A stretch of DNA of 64,000 nucleotides from Ypsolopha sequella (GCA_934047225.1 OW203990.1:25337045-25401044), one strand, 5' to 3'; positions 9,879 to 21,399 are shown, counted from the stretch's first letter. The notes: generated from the sequence alone by a model not told the origin. Program-made: numbers and translations.

Positions 9879-10182
9879 TAAGTGATTTGAAAGCCGGGGT
9901 TTGATAATCTACTTATTTTTAAAACGGCCGCTTTATAATCCAAGATGGCCGACCGTGGCGTTGGTTCCTACGTAGTTCTGTGGTTCCTACCAAAAACTGA
10001 GAGCTACCCAACAAACACACTGATGGAAATTTCAGTTTCTGTTAAATCTTGCAAGTCTACACAATTTCGTACGAGAAACCTATCCGCCAATTTTAAATTT
10101 TCTAGACTATAGTTTTTTAGATTTCAGAATTAATTTGAGTACCGAATCCACGGCCCATGATTCCCACAAAGGCAAAAGAGTA

Positions 10183-10253
10183 TGCATCGGCCGGGAATCG
10201 AACCCGGGCCGCCCGCGTGGCAGGCGAGCATTCTACCACTGAACCACCGATGC
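10183..10253 (-). tRNA. tRNA-Gly (GCC)
   Basis: The 71-nt sequence is identical to the other three copies, with anticodon GCC at residues 33-35 and intact A and B boxes. Only four T residues follow the gene on the sense strand, a weaker terminator than at the 1144 copy. The 3' flank 'cacaaaggcaaaagag' is identical to that of the 33081 copy, and the 5' flank is also shared. These two are the closest pair and mark duplicated blocks that also hold SDR2 and SDR3. Confidence 0.96.
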
Positions 10254-10384
10254 TGTTGGCAGTAGGCACCTACTTGTAGATGTAGACGGAGCAGATAATA
10301 ACTGAGTCTATTTATTAATTTCTACCTATTGAATAGGCTGGTGCAAGTTATTCAAACAGAATATTAAATTAAACATTTAACAAA

Positions 10385-11412
10385 AAAATGGTAATGGACT
10401 TCAAATGTTACCTACTGCAGTCATTAACTAAAATCTTTAAAATAATACCGAAATAACACTTGTGCCCACTTCTTTCTTCCTGAAACATAGGTAATTCTTC
10501 TCTAGAAGTCAGCGTCCTCATATTAGTTGTATGTTGCTGTATCGCAAAAAATACGCCGACTTCTAGGTAACATAATGAATGTTTTAGGAAGGAAGAAGTG
10601 GGCAAAAGTGTTATTCGGTATCATCGGTCAGTATATAATTAATTTAAACTTTTTAGAGAATGACTGCAGTCATTTGAAGATTGTACATTATAGTTTCACT
10701 TTATTTATGTTTTCTTCCAACCGGTTTCGGATTTTAACGAAACTGAGCAACGTAAACAATGATAATATCATCTATTATCATTATTTACGTTGCTCAGAGC
10801 TAGTGCCTGGAGTCAGTGAAATATTTTAATTATCATCTTCCCTTGAAATCGGAATCAAATCCGAAAGCGGTTGGGAGAAAACATGAATAAAGTGAAACAA
10901 GTGATTTTAACTCAAGATGTGTTTCAAGTTTGACCAAGTGCCGACAATCGCAAGTACAATTTTTTTTTAAAAAGTTCATTTTAGTTTACATGTATTGTGT
11001 TGACGGATTAAATTGTGAATTATGGGTAGTTCTTGTAATCGCGCTGTTGATATAAAACGAAGGTTAATGAAGTATATTTTCAAGTAAAGCACTGTAATCA
11101 GCACCCTTACACAAGCTGATTGCCGCAATCTCGGATCGAAGGTCAGGTGGAGGAATGTCAATTTTCAAGTAATACCCTATAATCAAAATTTCATTACAAA
11201 GCGATTGCCTAAATCTTGAGTTCTACTGCCTGTCTCAGAAGACTTTCATCAGATCATGTCCAAACTCAAAACGGGACCTACCTGGAAGCACATCCTCCCA
11301 AACAAAATAAAAATCATTCAAATTGGTTCAGAAATTACGGGGTTATGGAGTAAGGGTATTACGTCTACCAAAAAAAAAAAACACGGTTGAAATGAGAACC
11401 TCCTCCTTTTTA
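10385..11412. mobile_element. foldback element with nested MITE, family of 42319-43433
   Basis: One half (about 10390-10680) is an imperfect palindrome around 'tacgccgacttctagg', with arms that contain 'cccacttctttcttcctgaa'. The other half runs to 'gagaacctcctccttttt' at 11412. The same two halves, in the opposite order, make up the element at 42319-43433. A separate MITE is nested at 10691-10900. The arms match the shorter copy at 33272-33587. Confidence 0.65.
10691..10900. mobile_element. nested 210-bp MITE
   Basis: Inverted ends 'tagtttcactttat' with 'gttttcttccaaccggtttcg' on the left, and the reverse complement of 'agcggttgggagaaaac' with 'ataaagtgaaac' on the right. The central 'acgttgctcag' also occurs in both orientations. 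It is absent from the equivalent foldback at 33272-33587, so it inserted later or was lost there. Confidence 0.7.
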
Positions 11413-11439
11413 TATTTTCGTAAACATATTCATACCTGC

Positions 11440-11910
11440 ATCAATACCGGGTGGAAATGGACTTGTCTCTTTTACTGAATCCACATACTCTATGTATCAT
11501 ACTCGTATCTAACAACTTTCACAAAGATATGTACAAATAAGCCGTGCTAGAATGGTTCACTTTTCTCTATAATAGCCATTTTATGAACTCTAGAGGCATT
11601 TGGGTAACAATTGGTTAAATGAGCTAATTAAATTTGGACCGTAAAGTTTATGAAATCAAAAATCTTTCATAACTTTTAAAAATAAGTGCACCGAGGTGAC
11701 CGTTAACAGAAATATGATATACCTAGGCAGATCATGATATGCTTAATTTTATGATATACCGATGACATATACCTAGAGACTGGTGCACTTTTCGGCAGTT
11801 TTTTTAATCTAGCGGCAATTTAGATAGCATTTGACCAATTGAGCATATTGTACTAAGTCGGCCCTGCTGAATACGAATTTCGATGTTGGCAGGCCCAATT
11901 TGGTCGGTTG
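11440..11910. repeat. segment duplicated at 33590-34090, partly inverted
   Basis: 'aatccacatactctatgtatcat', 'aagccgtgctagaatgg' and 'ctctataatagccattttatgaa' recur in order at 33610-33725. The part at 11780-11850 recurs at about 34010-34090 as its reverse complement. The MITE at about 11665-11790, with 'aggcagatcatgatatgc', recurs inverted at 38115. The SDR2 and SDR3 blocks therefore differ by a local inversion. Confidence 0.6.
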
Positions 11911-12034
11911 TCCTTGGATTTGTGATACAGCTTTTCTACATAAACAGCATAAACGTCAAAAAGGAGAAAAAAAAAAGGTAACAATGTTAGCTAATGAAGA
12001 TAGAACAAATAAAAAAAAGATTTATTTCGATATA

Positions 12035-12627
12035 TGTCAAAGCAGAAAAACTAGCTTATTTATTGGGGCAGTGTTAGCTAAATAGTAGAAAGAACAATAG
12101 GATTGGCTGCTATCTTGAATTAACTGTCAAAATCGGAGAGACACACACTCTATCGACTACAATGCTTTATAAAGGTAGATACTAATATCGGACTAGCTCT
12201 CCCTTACAAAAGGTACTTGTGATCCAAACGCGACGACCGACCTATACCATGAGTCCAGAGTGCCTTGGCAGGATAATAGTGGAAATTAATTGTTAATTGT
12301 ATTTTGTGTTAATAATGTTTAATTAATTTAATATAAATGTTACACTGTTAGGTTATTACAAGAGAAAAATGAATATAAAATGTTATGTTATAAATTATGT
12401 TGATGTTCATGAGTGGCAGGAAACCAACTGACGTTTCTGCAATATTTTAGGCTAAAATATGTGTCGCTGGCAGTATTGATTGTTATCGTCATCCGGAAAG
12501 CATTAGAACTTGTCCTCAATACTTACGGGCGTTGTGTTAGCAACCTTGACTTAAGTAAACTATGTCAATAGGAAGTAATTATTAAGAAATTAAGAAAGTC
12601 CATACATGCTTGCTATACTGATTTTTT
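12035..12627. repeat. SDR2 downstream flank, partly duplicated at 39321-39450
   Basis: 'agaaaaactagcttattt', 'cagtgttagctaaatagtag' and 'cttgaattaactgtcaaaat' are shared with 39321-39420. The homology resumes at 12890-12990 with 39475-39575. I see no gene in 12130-12627. Confidence 0.6.
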
Positions 12628-12892
12628 CTGGGGCTGCAGTTTCAACAAAGATAGCGATCGCTATCCAAGCGATTTCGGTCGTTAAGAAGTGATAAATATC
12701 AATTATTTTTAGTATCTACCATCAAAACTATCAACTTAAATCGGAAGGGTATCGAATTCGCTTCCGATTTCAGTCGATAGTTTGACGGTAGATACTATAC
12801 AAAATTATTATAGTTAATAAGATTTTTATAACTTAACGACCGAAATCGGTAGGATAGTGATCGCTATCTTTGTGGAGACTGCAGGCCCTGGA
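12628..12892. mobile_element. 265-bp foldback MITE
   Basis: The sequence is almost entirely a palindrome. The outer arms contain 'acaaagatagcgatc' and its reverse complement, the middle arms 'tagtatctacc' and 'ggtagatacta', and the centre 'atcggaag' and 'cttccgat'. The duplicated flank at 39450-39475 lacks it, so it entered the SDR2 block after duplication or was lost from the SDR3 block. Confidence 0.8.
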
Positions 12893-13104
12893 ATCACTTT
12901 ACATATGGTATAAATGACAGACCCTGTAAATTCGGTATGGGTACAGGAATTTTTCCCAAGCTTGTCAAAAAAAAATTACACAAAATATGATTGAAAACAA
13001 ATTTGACACTCACAAAATAATAATTTAAAATAACAGAGGCCAGGATTGGGGTGCATGCACAAATATTTGTTGGTGTCCTGTTCAAAGAGCTTTTTCACAA
13101 CCCC

Positions 13105-13860
13105 TTATTTCAACATAAAGCCATCATCAGACACCCAGTTTGATCCCATGACGCCGCTGGCTTTGTCACTAGCCAGAAATAAGATGACATCAGTTATTTC
13201 TTCTGGTTCCGAAACGCGCTTTAGAGGCATTGCACTTTCTATATTTTTATAAAATTTGTCCACATTTTGAACGCCCATATTTTCGACAAAGTCAGTTTTA
13301 ACTGATCCAGGGCTTACGATGTTGACTCTGACTCCTTTCGGTGCCAGTTCTGCTGCTATGCATCTTGAAAAGTGATCTAGTGCAGCTTTTGCTGTACAGT
13401 AAGCTCCAGATCGTTCAACATTCTTAAGTGCAGCTACACTGGAGACATTGATTATGTTCCCTTTAGTCTTGATGAGGTGAGGGGCAGCTAGGTGAGTCAG
13501 ATTAACAACAGAGCGGAGATTTAATGCGATTATATCATCAAAAACGTGTACAAAGTCGCTATTTTCAAATAGAATTCTTCTTTCAAATCCTGCATTGTTA
13601 ATTAAAACATCAAGTTTGCCATATTTACTGATAGTACTTTGAATTACTCTCTTGACATCGTCTTCTATGACAAGGTCAGCATTCACGACCAGTGGTTTCT
13701 TGCCAGCTTTCACACAGTCATCAGTTACTATGTCTATCTTTGCCTGATCTCTTGCGACGATCACTACGTCAGCTCCTTCTCTAGTCAATGCTACTGCAGT
13801 GTCAGCTCCTATACCTGAACTTGCACCAGTCACAATCACAACTTTGTTCTTGAAATTCAT
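13105..13860 (-). CDS. SDR2: short-chain dehydrogenase/reductase, FabG-like
   Basis: A 251-residue paralogue of SDR1 with no insertions or deletions. TGASSGIG (11-18), Arg37, NNAG (88-91), Asn114, Ser141, Tyr154 and Lys158 are all kept, so the enzyme should be active. It groups with SDR3 (about 36 differences by eye), but residues 20 and 42-44 (Asp20, KIDIV) match SDR4 instead. The C-terminal third has private changes: SPGSV at 183-187, KNIES near 205-209, Ser235, Met238 and Ser244. It has a single exon. After the stop the sense strand reads AATAAG, not the canonical polyadenylation signal. Cytosolic location is assumed from the lack of any targeting segment. Substrate unknown. Confidence 0.94.
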   Translation of the reverse strand: MNFKNKVVIVTGASSGIGADTAVALTREGADVVIVARDQAKIDIVTDDCVKAGKKPLVVNADLVIEDDVKRVIQSTISKYGKLDVLINNAGFERRILFENSDFVHVFDDIIALNLRSVVNLTHLAAPHLIKTKGNIINVSSVAALKNVERSGAYCTAKAALDHFSRCIAAELAPKGVRVNIVSPGSVKTDFVENMGVQNVDKFYKNIESAMPLKRVSEPEEITDVILFLASDKASGVMGSNWVSDDGFMLK

Positions 13861-13906
13861 AATTGTTTTTTACTGAACATAATGTTTTCACCAAGTTTGT
13901 AACACG

Positions 13907-14011
13907 AATGACAATAATTCTTGTTCATTTTCCTATTTAAAAACTTATCCAGGCATACCTATTATATATTACTTATATGGAGATAAGTATTTTGCTATCT
14001 GAACAGATAAG
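13907..14011 (-). promoter_or_regulatory. SDR2 promoter, degenerate TATA and initiator, GATA cluster
   Basis: The aligned TATA position reads TTTAAATAG (complement of 13933-13941), and the initiator position reads TCATT instead of TCAGT (complement of 13907-13911). Three GATA motifs lie upstream: complement of 13944-13949, 13982-13987 and 14006-14011. Compared with SDR1 and SDR4 the core elements look weaker. Confidence 0.5.
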
Positions 14012-14149
14012 TGGTGTCATTATATGGTATGTACTGTCAATGCTGCAATGAGTACCTAATTAGTTACGGGGAGTACTATACTATACATCGTATTTCGTAA
14101 TCAAATCGACGATCAATGAAATGAAGTGACAAGAAATCTGACATGGAGT

Positions 14150-14300
14150 TTGGTTCAAGTTTTGGGAACCAATATTGTACGGCCATGATAATACGCGACC
14201 CGAGCTTACGATCCATGTACACGTAATATCGGGGTGAGCAATATTGACCGTACAATATTGCGCGGGTGATATTTGTCCGTGCCATAGACATAGGATACCA
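14150..14300. repeat. modular GTAC/AATATT repeat cluster 1
   Basis: Short words such as 'tgtacacgtaatat', 'ccgtacaatattg', 'gaccgtacaata' and 'gataatacgcgaccc' recur with changing order and orientation. Similar clusters lie at 16120-16300 and 26285-26545. It looks like a degenerate array of units of about 20 bp. Confidence 0.6.
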
Positions 14301-14415
14301 TAGACTGCGGCCTAGCGTGTCAACGAAAGGGACAGAAGACACAAGTACATAAATAATTAGGGTTGCCCTCTCTTATGCAATTTTACCCCGGGTTTCGTAA
14401 TAGTTATATTCATGA

Positions 14416-14560
14416 GACAACCCGTATAGTGTAATGGGGACTGCCTTCAGTGACGAGGCAAGGCCGAGGGTTTCAGTTTCAATTCTCGTTCGGTCATATA
14501 TTTGAACGATGCATATATCAGTTCTGTGTTGGGTATTCTAGAGAAGTTTTAGTGATTTTT
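14416..14560 (+). repeat. tRNA-derived SINE head or tRNA-like pseudogene
   Basis: TAGTGTAATGGG (14427-14438) matches the Pol III A box TRGYNNARNNGG exactly. GTTTCAATTCT (14476-14486) matches 9 of 11 positions of the B box GGTTCRANNCC. The spacing is close to that of a tRNA. The acceptor arms do not pair well and the anticodon arm is poor, so it is not a functional tRNA. A tRNA-derived SINE is the best reading. Confidence 0.5.
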
Positions 14561-14697
14561 AACAAACTAATTTCGGATTTCGTGTTACGTAATAAATATT
14601 AAGGTATACTTGTAAAAGTCAAACAGTGAATGGAAAGATAAAGGTAATAAATAAAATCATAACTCAAACATTTACAAAATATTTTTATTTAATACAT

Positions 14698-14873
14698 AGT
14701 AAACCCGATTCTGAAGGCTTTAATTTTTGTTATAGTGCCGTCAAAACCTAAAATTTTCCGAAGTAATTTAACTCCTTTTTCTAAAACCTGAGGACTATTT
14801 TGCAATGAAGAAAATTTAGTTTTGACAGCACTAAAACTAAAATTAAAGCCTTCAGAATCGGCTTTAATAAGTA
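14698..14873. mobile_element. foldback MITE, second copy of the 6514-6655 family
   Basis: Inverted ends of about 45 bp contain 'ccgattctgaaggcttt' and its reverse complement, then 'tagtgccgtcaaaa' opposite 'ttttgacagcacta'. The interior of about 80 bp is unpaired. It is non-coding. Confidence 0.8.
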
Positions 14874-16115
14874 CCTACTTACCTTAAAAAACAATGCAAT
14901 AAAATGTTATTTCCTAATGAACCTTAAAATCTAAAATATTTTTTTAACAGATTATACGCCATTTTAGGACGTGGTTTTAATTATTTTGGGAAAAATAAAA
15001 ATTATTTTTTTATGATTTCTGAAAGAATTGTCGGCTATGACGTCACTTGAGAATTTTAGACATTATACCGACTGCGATGTGTGATTGCTTATAAAAAAAA
15101 GTGGTCTGTCTCTGTCCGCCTTCTCATCTGTCAAATTAGTTGGAAACAGATTATTATAAATTTATCTTGATAGCAAAGGACACATTTCTAAACAGCTATG
15201 TCTCATGTGACGTCCCACGAAGGCAAATGGAAGTTGCAGCTTTTTCGTAAAAATATTCATCATCATGAAGTTTTGTAGATCACAAGTTCTTAAATAGGGC
15301 TTATAAAACCAAAATCTTGAAATAGTTTTCGAATTAACACACCTTAACATAATTTAATCTGTGCAAATTGGAGAAAGAAAATGTGATGACTGAGTATGGA
15401 AAACGAAATTTACTATACGGTGGAGTTCAACTTTATGACAACTCTTTTTAGGTACCCAGCCAGTTCTTCCATTAGCTGCAATGCATAAATTGAGTAACTC
15501 TGGTTTGTCGGGAAATCTGTGAGCAGATCCAATATCAACTTTATTTATTTCATTTGCGTACTATTTCCCCTCATATGGGGTACTATTCGCGGAAAAAAAT
15601 GGCAACACTAAAGTTTCGAGGTTATATAAAATCATCAACTAAAAATGCATAAAAGAGCACTTATTTTATCTTGAAACACGTTTAGATGTTTTATTTAAAC
15701 CGGTAAGGAACCACAGAATGTGAAAAATCGGATCTAATAACTCAATTAACAAAAAATTTCAATTAATTACAAGTGAAAGGACAATCCGTCAATTTTCGTC
15801 TCGCTATCGCTTTTATAGCCCAAAACACTGCACCGCACCATTTTGCAGGTCTAGCCACTTCAATTTGAAACAAATATTTTATATATTTCGAGTTAAACAC
15901 ACAAAATTCAACTCGTTTTACCAGCAACCTCCTTCGAACGCGTAATAAACGTCAAACTTTGTTTAGCACATGATGTGCTGACCTTGAAAAAGCTGGCACG
16001 CGATAAGGGACAAAAAATGTCAAGCTCTGTCTCTTTTTTTCACAGGAAATTAGCTATTTTCTATCTTTATTTGTGCGAGTGGAAAGGAAGACGTCCAGCA
16101 TTCTATAGTATTCTC
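14874..16115. other. gene-free stretch
   Basis: AT-rich, and I recognise no gene, tRNA or clear repeat. Short open frames on either strand have no protein-like composition. Confidence 0.5.
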
Positions 16116-16119
16116 TTTC

Positions 16120-16300
16120 TACGGTCCGTGCTGATATTGTACGACCAATAATGCACACCCCAATACTACGTGTACATGGATCGTAAGCTCGGGTCGCGTA
16201 ATACTGGCTGTACATTATCGGGTCGCGTATTATCGTCTCGTACCGATATTGTACGGGGTGATAATGTACAGCCAATATTACGAAGCCAATATGGAGGTCA
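16120..16300. repeat. modular GTAC/AATATT repeat cluster 2
   Basis: The words 'gatattgtacg', 'acgtgtacatgg', 'ggctgtacattatcgg', 'cgggtcgcgtaat' and 'ccaatattacgaagcc' are mixed in both orientations. They share words with clusters at 14150-14300 and 26285-26545. 'tcgtaagctcgggtcgcgta' here is nearly the reverse complement of a stretch at 14193-14212. Confidence 0.65.
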
Positions 16301-16472
16301 TTCAACATGTCAGAATTCCACCAGCCAATCAGCAGCATTCGATCATAGACTAAAACGGTGCTTCGTTTTATCTACTTGCACGAATTTACGTAATAGCGGG
16401 AGTGCTTTTATACTTATTTTATTTATTTGTTTGTTCTCAATTCAATTATTCCAGAAGAATGATTCAACAATA

Positions 16473-17780
16473 GTCCCTGGAGCAGCAGAGTGACCTGAAG
16501 ATGATGGTGCAGGACGCCAAGGCGCGTGTGGTTTTGGCGCGACGAGGTGTTGGACAAGATTTTCTGCACTTAGTAGTGACACCATTGTGCGTGGGCCCTC
16601 AATCAAGCCACCCCAGCTCCCCCCAGAACCTCACCAGCCTCTTTAGTTTCTTTAGGGTGGCCTCTAAACTTTCCGGTGTTCCGATTCTTTGTCTTCTGAT
16701 GCTGGTGATTTAATTGCATTCTAGGAGCGTATTTCTCACTGCCTCTTCTGTTTCCATGCAGGCCCTGCACAGGGGACTATTTGTAATACCAATTGTGTGG
16801 TAATGTGTGGTAATACCAATAAACAGTGTCCTACCTATTATTGTTCCTAAGATCTTTCTAAGGCTTCTCCTGTATAGGAGCCGTTTGGTAAGTTTTCTGT
16901 CTAAAGCATGTAGTGTCCTAACGAACCCTGAGTAACATGGGCGTGGATGACCTGTCCCGGCGCGTGTGGCTGCTACGGCAGATGGCTCTCTAACTAAACT
17001 GACTAAACAATATAATGTTTTTCAGGTTTTTATATATAATAATATTTAAATAAAAGACAAATAAGTCGAAAAAATATATATTAAATGATTTACAAGAAAT
17101 AGCTGAGTCGCTCTGCTGCCAGTGATGTTGATGATGGAGAGTTGCAGGTACTTAAAAATACATCAAGCGAATAAATACTTCTTTCATTCATTCACTTTAA
17201 ATAAACGGGAGAACACACAAACCCAGACCCCAGATTCATATAATTGTTACCCAGAACAGAGAGTATAATCTGTTTACTCTCTATATTTTATTTTCTGTAC
17301 CTATTTAATCAGCAATAAATTACATGGTTCTTACAAAATAAACAAAAACCTTTTTCATCTCTCATGTGGAAAGTAGGTCATTGTTTTCCCGAAAAGTGCG
17401 TGAAAATAGCCAGTTTTCCTCCAAGACTTCAATATAAATTACTTTCCTCCCTAAAATTGGAACATAACATATATGTACATTTTGTTTACTTATCTCACAG
17501 TCAGGATGAAAAGCAGTGTTTGCAGGAGAAAACACAATTTCACCCACAAACAAATAGACAAATTCCTCACAGCATACAACTGGCAGGCCTAAACAGTCAC
17601 CTCCGTACCCAACCCCAATAACGCCATCAGCTCCAACAGCGAGGACTTCGAGCAGCAAGTATGGCAGCTGGTGTGGAGCTGGGGGACGCGCTGTGTGCCA
17701 GGCTGTACGAGCGGAGAGCCGCGCTAGTGAGTGAGCTGACCAGGCAGAGAGGGGAGTTGCCAAGAAGCGTCACTAATAAC
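16473..17780 (+). pseudogene. GC-rich, exon-like islands of an unrecognised coiled-coil gene
   Basis: Three islands read as plausible plus-strand protein in AT-rich surroundings. The first (about 16476-16535) carries LEQQSDLKMMVQDAKARV. The second (about 16935-16990) carries MGVDDLSRRVWLLRQMAL. The third (about 17630-17782) carries ISSNSEDFEQQVWQLV in one frame, then LGDALCARLYERRAALVSEL in another, ending at a TAA. The helical, charged composition suggests coiled coil. Stops flank the first two islands and the third needs a frame change, so this is either a decayed gene or exons I cannot join. The overlapping minus-strand frame at 17362-17763 looks like a shadow. I do not recognise the protein. 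Confidence 0.3.
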
Positions 17781-17944
17781 TAAGTAAGTTAGTTATAGAG
17801 CCATGTGGTGTCCGGCAGACTACAATAGCACCAACCCTTTACACTTATGGGTGACGTATAACGCGACTAATGTCTGAGGCAGAACGCCGAGAGCCTCGTC
17901 AACCAGAGAATAGGCAGCATTGTGTTCATTTAGTCATCCATCAC

Positions 17945-18055
17945 TGCAATCTCAAACCCGCCTGCCAAGCGTGGATATTACGGCTAATTCTTCCCATGGG
18001 TGAGGGTTTTGCCTAGCAGTGGACTGTTATGGGCTATTGTTTTTTTTTTACACAT
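17945..18055. repeat. lepidopteran dispersed 3'-tail repeat
   Basis: The motifs 'ccgcctgccaagcgtgg' and 'agcagtggactgttatgggct' followed by poly-T are familiar from the 3' end of an abundant lepidopteran interspersed repeat. A related copy with 'ccgcctgcccagcgtg' and 'cagcagtggac' is at 48358-48705. Confidence 0.55.
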
Positions 18056-18065
18056 AGCATTACAG

Positions 18066-19340
18066 TTTAATAATAATAATAATAATAAAATTCTTTATTG
18101 CACATTAAAATAAATCAGTACAAAGGCGAACTTAATGCTAATTAGCATTATCTTCCAGTTGACCTTAGGTGTTGAGGATAATTTAGGGTAGTGCCAAGAA
18201 TATATATTTAGGAGAAAGCACTCAAATCGTTGGGAATTAAATAGGGGAAATGGGAGATTTATACTAAATAAACATAGTAAAATAAAAATATAATACAATA
18301 CGTAAATAATATATTAAAAATACTTATATATTACATAATAAAATAAATATTGGACGTATTTTAAAAATGACTCGGGAACGACAAAAATAGAGCTGATAAC
18401 AATTTTAACAATTTTGCATCTTTAAATAGTAAAGGAAGACTTTATTTTTAAAAACATTAGTTGAGGGTGATTCTCGGACACACAAGGGCAGATTGTTCCA
18501 GAGACGGATTGCTGATACAGTGAACGAATAAGAGTACATATCTGACTTGTGTTCGGGAGTTCGAAGGAGAAGAGCTTTACTAGGCCGCTGAAGGCGATCA
18601 AGCGAGAGAAGGTAAGTAAATCTGTCTTTGAGATAAGGGGGAGAAAGGGGGTCATTAAGGATATTGTAAAGAAGTGTTAAGACATGTGCATTGCGTCGAT
18701 TTCGGATACTGAGCCAGTTTAATTCAGATCGGAACTGAGAAATATGGTCGTATTTGCGGAGGCCAAAGATATAGCGTATGCATACATTAAGGATACGATC
18801 CAGTTTGTCAAGCAATACTTCCGTAAGGTCAGGGTAGCAAACATCTGCGTAGTCTATGATGGGGAGTAGGAGTGAGTTGACTAGCGTGACCTTAACGGAA
18901 TAAGGCAGAAACTTCTGCATGCGCTTTAGAGAGTGCATGGACGCGAAAATCTTTTTGCTGACTTCAGTCACATGCAAGTCCCAGGACAAATCGTTTTGAA
19001 TGTAGAGCCCGAGGTTTTTAACAGAGGTGCAGTACTTCAATGGGGTACCATTAAAGTAAACTGGTGGGAGAGAACTCAGATCAGTTTTATTAACAAGGGC
19101 TCTGCTGCCAACAATCATAACCTGCGTCTTGGACGGATTAACTACAAGGCCGAACTATTCCGACCATTGGCTGATGTGATCTAAATCGGATGTCATCTTC
19201 TGTATAGCTATATGTAAAAGGTCTTGTTTAAAAGTTAAGTAGAGCTGAAGGTCATCCGCGTACATGTGATAGGAGCTAAAGTTTATGGTAGAAACAATTG
19301 TGTTAATAAACACAGAAAACAGAAGAGGAGATAATACAGT
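18066..19340 (-). mobile_element. 5'-truncated LINE, reverse-transcriptase region
   Basis: Minus-strand non-LTR retrotransposon remnant. Reading 5' to 3' it starts inside the reverse transcriptase (LSPLLFSVFIN near 19330-19300), then has the catalytic YADD (complement of 19251-19262). An in-frame TAG follows (complement of 19155-19157), after which the frame stays open for 237 codons to 18405. The C-terminal part (GLYIQNDLSWDLHV, RIRYIFGLRK-like, SAIRLWNNLP) is typical of CR1/Jockey-group LINEs. The 3' tail is AATAAAG followed by a (TTA)n repeat at 18068-18088. The 5' truncation and the nonsense codon make it inactive. Confidence 0.88.
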
Positions 19341-20395
19341 TTATATAAACCTTATCGCTACACAGAGGCATATGTATATATTATTGCTTATAATCTAGGA
19401 TATCCAATTCATTCACTACGCTCACAAAACTTCAGGTATCCTCTATTCAACTGCGGCCATCCATCTGCAAATACATCCGTGTGTGTGGTGCAAAATCGAC
19501 CAATGCATAGAACATTGCGGTCGCTCGTTGATGATAGAACATATGAATCTCCATACAAAATAATCACAGGAGTAACAAGTCATGATAAATTTGGCCCTGT
19601 GTTGGTAACTATTCTTTAGGCTGTTCCAAAATAATATTTATAAAATTAAAATAAAACTTTCTATCAAAATTGAAATAATTAGGGACAAAAATGAGAAAAA
19701 AAAATTGTAGGTCCTTTCTTTTAGAGGTGATCTATCAACGCACAGCTCGAACCACTGGATGGATCGAGATAAAATTTGGCATACAGATAGATATAATGAT
19801 GTACGCATCCGCTAAGGATTTTTGAAAATTCTTCCCCTAAAGGGTGGCAAAGTTTGTATGGGAAAAGAGGAAGCAACGGACGGATCGACGTAATTTGACG
19901 ATGTAAGATGAAGGGCCGGAAAGTGACATAGGCTACTTTTTAACTCGTGCACGCAACATGTGTTAATTTATAAATTGGCCTTTTTTAAACTAATGTAATT
20001 TACTATGTTGTTACAAGTGCTTTTAGTTTTCCTAAAATTTAATAAATAAATAAATAAATAACTCGCCTAATAAAGGTATGAAACTCTATGGAAGACGCCA
20101 GACTGGATGCGTGGCGTGGCGTGATTGCACAGTCTGCCATATTTCAAAGAGTTTCATACATTACAACTGGTGCGTTTACAACAACGCAGACACGCGTCCG
20201 GTGTGCGCCGCCTTTAAACCGCCATGTAAATTTCATGCTTCTTCAATTAATAAATAAAATCTACAGGTCAGATATTATAGATCTTTATTGTTTATACACA
20301 GAGACAAAGAACAATGAAAAAAAAATATACAACAATGATTACAAACATTCCACCCAAATATTGATGGTCACAATATCTTCCCGTGGATGTTGTAA
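19341..20395. other. gene-free stretch with a dispersed repeat
   Basis: 19640-19960 carries motifs ('aaaatttggcatacagatag', 'aaagtttgtatgggaaaa') typical of lepidopteran interspersed repeats. 20070-20160 holds a weak inverted repeat with 'tatgaaactct' and 'agagtttcata'. I see no gene. Confidence 0.45.
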
Positions 20396-20785
20396 AACAA
20401 CATTAAGAGGCTATGCGAATTTTATTTTTGTCACTGTCACTCCAAGCGAAAAATCGTGCAGTGCGAGAGGGGCGGATTCAGGGCAAAAGGGAAAATAGTT
20501 GGTTTTATATTTTTATTTAAAAATCTAAAATAGCTAGCAAAATTTCAAATATCAAATCTCTAGATATTGTTAAAACACACCTAATTAAATATGTTTGAGT
20601 TCTGTATATGGTTCCTATTCGTCAAACGAGGAGAAAAAGTGTGTTTGAAGACCTCATTTCAACAATTATTTTTATCGAGGAAAATTTATCCAAACATGTT
20701 TTCCAATTTCAAATCCCTAGATTATATAGTCAAAATGCATATACCAGAAACTGATTACAATTTTCCGTGTATTTCATGAAATACA
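20396..20785. repeat. dispersed repeat, inverted partner at 63460-63805
   Basis: 'agaggctatgcgaatttta', 'gcgagaggggcggattcag' and 'ggttcctattcgtcaaacga' are followed by 'cctcatttcaacaattatt'. They occur in reverse-complement order at 63460-63805. The 62-codon frame at 20591-20779 and the 121-codon frame at 63252-63617 both come from this repeat and are not protein-like. Confidence 0.75.
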
Positions 20786-20895
20786 CAGAAAAGAAACACC
20801 CGTATTTTTTTCGCATATCGCCTTAAGGGAATGGGTCGATTGTTGTGCACCTGCTGTAAGCGATGGACTTGCGACCCATCTCAACTTTGCTAGTT

Positions 20896-21020
20896 TGGTT
20901 TCGGTGTGACATGGTACATCCTTTGTTTAAAATGTGGTTATAATATTGACTACATCTTCCAGAACTACCTTTCAGGCGAATCCTGCGAGCTCCTGGTCAT
21001 CCGCTGTGAGAAGACACAAT
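20896..21020 (+). other. short exon-like open stretch
   Basis: A plus-strand frame without stop ends with NYLSGESCELLVIRCEKTQ and a TGA. It is preceded by 'catcttccag', a plausible splice acceptor. It is too short to name and may be chance or part of a broken LINE or gene. Confidence 0.15.
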
Positions 21021-21399
21021 GAAATTACCACTAACAGTGGGATATTCCACACCGCCAGGAATGGGAACATTGCTGCGACCCAAGCGAAGCCCACTTATGC
21101 CATTGATGCCTAAGATATTGTAAGTTATTTTACTCGAATTTTTTTGTCATATGGTCATTTTATGGGCGTATACCGGGGTATGGTCAAAGGATCCATTTTT
21201 TCTGAAATGACCCTCAAAATTTGTCAAAAGTGACAGAAACGGTTTTTAATAGGCCGTTAACGCTCTGCCTACCCCACAAGGGAATACAAGCGTGAGTTTA
21301 TGATCCATTCAGACGTCATTCTACCTTATAGTATAGGTTCGGGATACCTTTTGAAATATAAAGGTCTAGTGGTCTGGAATGTTTTTAGTATGTAGGCTC

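Noticed and set aside
10527..10829. 100-codon plus-strand frame
   Set aside because: It spans a foldback arm and a nested MITE, both clearly non-coding repeats.
17362..17763. 133-codon minus-strand frame
   Set aside because: Its N-terminal half is the antisense of a GC-rich plus-strand island that looks more protein-like, and its C-terminal half has no coding character.
20088..20498. 136-codon plus-strand frame
   Set aside because: It crosses from unrelated sequence into the 20396 dispersed repeat and shows no domain or codon bias.
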